From Inia geoffrensis (lineage: Eukaryota; Chordata; Mammalia; Artiodactyla; Iniidae): DNA of 64,000 nt. The notes under the pieces were generated by a model. The model saw only the letters and a list, made by a program, of their open reading frames with translations, was not told the origin of the DNA and made no database searches. The position numbers and the translations under genes were made by a program. The DNA lies in the NCBI GenBank assembly GCA_036417435.1, contig CM070900.1:166894815-166958814 (forward strand). The letters are read 5' to 3'. Shown in pieces: positions 60,625 through 64,000 of this stretch (position 1 is its first letter; every line of letters begins with the position of its first letter).

Positions 60625-63600
60625 TAAATGATAAAAGGAACATACATGTCGATAATTACCCTAATGTGAAGGGATTAAATGTTCCAACCAAAAGAAACAG
60701 ACTGGCTGAATGGATACAAAAAGGCAGCCCATATATATGCTTTCTACAAGGGACCCAATTCAAACCTAGGGACACATACAGACTGAAAGTGTGGGTATGG
60801 AAAAAGATATTCCATGCAAATGGAAATCACAAGAAAGCTGGAGTAGCAATACTCATATCGGAAAAAATAGACTTTAAAATACAGACTGTTACACGAGATA
60901 AGGAAGGACACTACATAATGATCAAGGGATCAATCCAAGAAGAAAACATAACAATTATAAATATTTACACACCCCACATAGGAGCATTTCAACACATAAG
61001 GCAAATGCTAACAGCCATAAAAGGGAATATCGACAGTAACACAAAAATAGTGGGGGACCTTAATACCCAACTTACACCAATCCACAGATTATCCAGACAG
61101 AAAATAAATAAGGAAACACAAGCTTTAAATGACAAAATAGACCAGATAGATTTAATTGATATTTATAGGATATTCCACCCAAAAGCGGCAGAATCCACTT
61201 TCTTCCCAAGTGCATATGGAACATTCTCAGGATAGATCACATCTTGGATCAAATCAAGCCTTGGAAAATTTAAGAAAACTGAAATCGTATCAAGCATCTT
61301 TTCTGACCACACACTATGATATTAGAAATCAATTACAGGAAAAATAACTGTAAAAAACACAAACACATGGAGGCTAAACTGCACTGCTAAGTAACCAAGA
61401 GATCACTGAAGAAATCAAAGAGGAAATAAAAAAATACACAGAAACAAATGACAGTAAAAACACAATGACGTGAAGCCTATGGGACACAACAAAGGCAGTT
61501 CTAAGAGGGAAGTTTATAGCAATTCATTCTCACCTCAAGAAATAAGAAAAAGAAATCAAATAAACAACCTAACCTTACACCTAAAGGAACTACAGAAAGA
61601 AGAACAAAGAGACCCCAAAGTTAGTAGAAGAAAATAAATTGTAAAGATCAGAGAGGAAATAAATGAAATAGAAATGAAGAAAATAGTAGCAAATATCAAT
61701 AAAACTAACAACTGGTTCTTTGAGAAGATAAACAAAATTGATAAATCTTTGGCAAGACTCATCAAGAAAAAGAGGGAGGACCAAATCAATAAAGTTAGAA
61801 ATGAAAAAGGAAAAGTTACAACAGACAATGCAGAAATACAAAGGATCATATGAGACTACTACAAGCAACTATATGCCAATAAAATGGACAATCTGGAAGA
61901 AATGTACAAATTCTTAGAAAGGTATGAACTTCCAAGATTGAACCAGGAAGAAATTGAAAATATAAAAAGACCAATCACAAGTAATGAAATTGAAACTATG
62001 ATTAAAAATCTTCCAACAAACAAAAGTCCAGGGCCCGATGGCTTCACAGGGAAATTCTATCAAACATTTAGAGAAGAGCTAATGCACATTCTTCTCAAAC
62101 TCTTCCAAAAAATTGCAGAGGAACGAACACTCCCAAACTCATTCTACAAGGCCACCATCACCCTGACACCAAAACCAGACAAAGATATCTCAAAAACAGA
62201 AAACTACTGATGAATATAGGTGTAAAAATCCTCAACAAAATACTAGAAAACAGAATCCAACTGCACATTAAAATGATCATACACCATGATTAAGTGGGAT
62301 TTATCCCAGGGATGCAAGGATTCTTCAGTATATGCAAATGAATCAATGTGATACACTATATTAACATTTGAAGAAAACAATATGATCATCTCAGTAGATG
62401 CAGAAAAAGCTTTTGACAAAATTCAACACCCATTTATGATAAAAACTCTCCAGAAAGAGGGCATAGAGGGAACTTACCTCAACATAATAAAAGATATATA
62501 TGACAAATCCACAGCAAACATAATTCTCAGTAGTGAAAAACTGAAAGCATTTCCTCTAAGATCAGGAACAAGACAAGTATGTTCACTCTCACCACTACTA
62601 TTCAACATATATATGGAAATCCTAGCCACGGCAATCAGAGAAGAAAAAGAAATAAAAGGAATACAAACTGGAAAAGAAGTAAAACTGTCACTGTTGGCAG
62701 ATGAAATGATACTATACATAGAAAATCCTAAAGATGCCACCAGAAAATTACTAGAGCTAATCAATGAACTTGGTAAAGTTGCAGGACACAAAATTAATGC
62801 ACAGAAATCTCTTGCACTCCTATACACTAACAGTGAAAGATCAGAAAGAGAAATTAAGGAAACAATCCCATTCACCAATGCAACAAAAAGAATAAAATAC
62901 ATAGGAATAAACCTACCTAACCAGGTTAAAGAACTGTACTCAGAAAACAATAAAACATTGATGAAAGAAATCAAAGATGACACAAACAGATGGTGAGATG
63001 TACCATGTTCTTGGATTGGAAGAATCTATACTGTGAAAATGATTACACTACGCAAAGCAATCGACACATTCAATGAAATTCCTATTGAATTACCAATGGC
63101 ATTTTTCACAGACCTAGAACAAAAAAACTTAAAATTTGTATGGAGACACAAAAGACCCCAAATAGCCAAAGCAATCTTGAGAAGAAAAAATGGAGCTTGA
63201 GGAATCAGGCTCCCTGACTTCAGACTATACTACAAAGTTACAGTAATCAAGACAATATGGTACTGGCACAAAAACAGAAATATAGATCAATGGAATAGGA
63301 TGGAAAGCCCAGAGATAAACTCACGCACATATGGTCACCATATATTTGATAAAGGAGGTAAGAATATACAATGGAGAAAAGACATTCTCTTCAATAAGTG
63401 GTGCTGGGAAACTGGACAACTACATGTAAAATAATGAAATTAGAACACTCCCTAACACCATACACAAAAATAAACTCAAAATGGATTAACGACCTAAATG
63501 TAAGCCTGGACACTATAAAACTCTTAGAGGAAAGCATAGGAAGAACACTCTTTGACATAAATCACAGCAAGACTTTTTTTTGACCCACCTCCTAGAGCAA

Positions 63601-64000
63601 TGGAAATAAAAATAAAAATAAACAACTGGGACTTAATGAAAGTTAAAAGTTTTTGCACAACAAAGGAAACCATAAACAAGATGAAAAGACAACTCTCAGA
63701 ATGGGAGAAAATACTTGCAAACGAATCAACAGACAAAGGATTAACCTCCAAAATATACAAACAGCTCATGCAGATCAAAATTAAAAAACTGACAACCGAA
63801 TCGAGAGATGGGCAGAAGACCTAAACTGACACTTCTCCAAAGAAGACATACAGATGACCAAGAGGCACATGAAAAGATGGTCAACATCACTAATTATTAG
63901 AGAAATGCAAACCAAAACAACAATGAGGTATCACCTCACACCAGTCAGAATGGCCATCGTCAAAAAATCTGGAAACAATAAATGCTGGAGAGGGTGTGGA
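60625..64000 (+). pseudogene. L1 ORF2 remnant (endonuclease and reverse transcriptase), copy B
   Basis: The start region is shifted by an indel near 60660. The endonuclease frame is 60666-61235. Its metal-binding Glu (usual LQETH) is Gly here (LQGTQ, codon GGG at 60750-60752). The GDFNT block is GDLNT at 61053-61067 with Asp kept. The frame ends at 61233-61235 because one base is missing before the IDHIL block. The RT frame 61884-62210 has SPGPDGF and stops after ENY, where 13 bases seen in copy A (about 527-539) are missing. The next RT frame, 62382-62996, keeps [12 protein letters not shown], but the catalytic FADD box is LADE (62694-62705). Further stops are TGA at 62994-62996 and at 63198-63200. 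Confidence 0.92.

Larger units (their letters stand above)
57560..64000 (+). mobile_element. L1 LINE, copy B (3' end outside window)
   Basis: A nearly 5'-complete cetartiodactyl-type L1. The 5' end is near 57566 (CCAGGATGATGGCAGAGGAG). The 5' UTR is GC-richer than the surroundings, with a T/G-rich stretch at 58870-59200, and extends to about 59680. ORF1 remnant follows at 59683-60549 and ORF2 from about 60625 to the window end, at the beginning of the C-terminal Cys/His region. It is in the same orientation as copy A and overlaps it in L1 coordinates over about 2.3 kb. It is dead. The target duplication cannot be checked because the 3' end is outside the window. Confidence 0.94.

Overview
This window is nuclear DNA from a mammal, most likely a cetacean and probably a toothed whale. 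The main evidence is fifteen tRNA-derived SINEs of the cetartiodactyl CHR type. Most are the roughly 205-215 bp short form that ends in the block GAGGCCCGCGTACCGC before an A tail, which I associate with cetacean genomes. The L1 5' UTR, ORF and 3' UTR sequences also look like cetartiodactyl L1. The species cannot be fixed from the sequence alone.

I find no host protein-coding gene, no convincing exon and no functional RNA gene. All longer open frames are either L1 ORF remnants or frames through SINEs and low-complexity DNA. The window is best read as AT-rich intergenic or deep intronic DNA built from retroelements of several ages.

Layout. 1-3345: a 5'-cut L1 (copy A, + strand) with a SINE inside its reverse transcriptase. 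3346-9720: AT-rich DNA with four SINEs, a MaLR-type LTR and microsatellites. 9725-15360: an antisense L1M 3' half next to an antisense HAL1-like ORF1/5' UTR block, holding one SINE each. 15361-29050: AT-rich DNA with SINEs, a MIR, a Tigger-like transposon and an L1M 3' end. 29055-34330: L1M, MaLR LTR, L2, hAT-like and L1M fragments. 34331-42985: mostly unassigned AT-rich DNA, with a few old repeats and one SINE. 42990-43485: a Tigger-type DNA element with TA target sites. 46761-48010: a rearranged L1M. 48950-51100: SINEs, L2 and MER5A. 52850-56700: an antisense HAL1-like element interrupted by an ERV-like block. 57560-64000: a second + strand L1 (copy B), with its 5' UTR, a decayed ORF1 and most of a decayed ORF2; it runs off the window end.

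The elements do not form a pathway. The L1 machinery (ORF2 endonuclease and reverse transcriptase) is the known source of mobilisation for SINEs like these, and several SINEs here have the target-site duplications expected from it. Both L1 copies are dead. Copy B has lost catalytic residues in both domains, and copy A is frameshifted and has a nonsense codon. I found no undescribed biological system. The most unusual local features are an exact in-frame duplication of the RT active-site box in the antisense L1M, an internally expanded 364 bp SINE, and the nested ERV-like block with a 119-codon frame.
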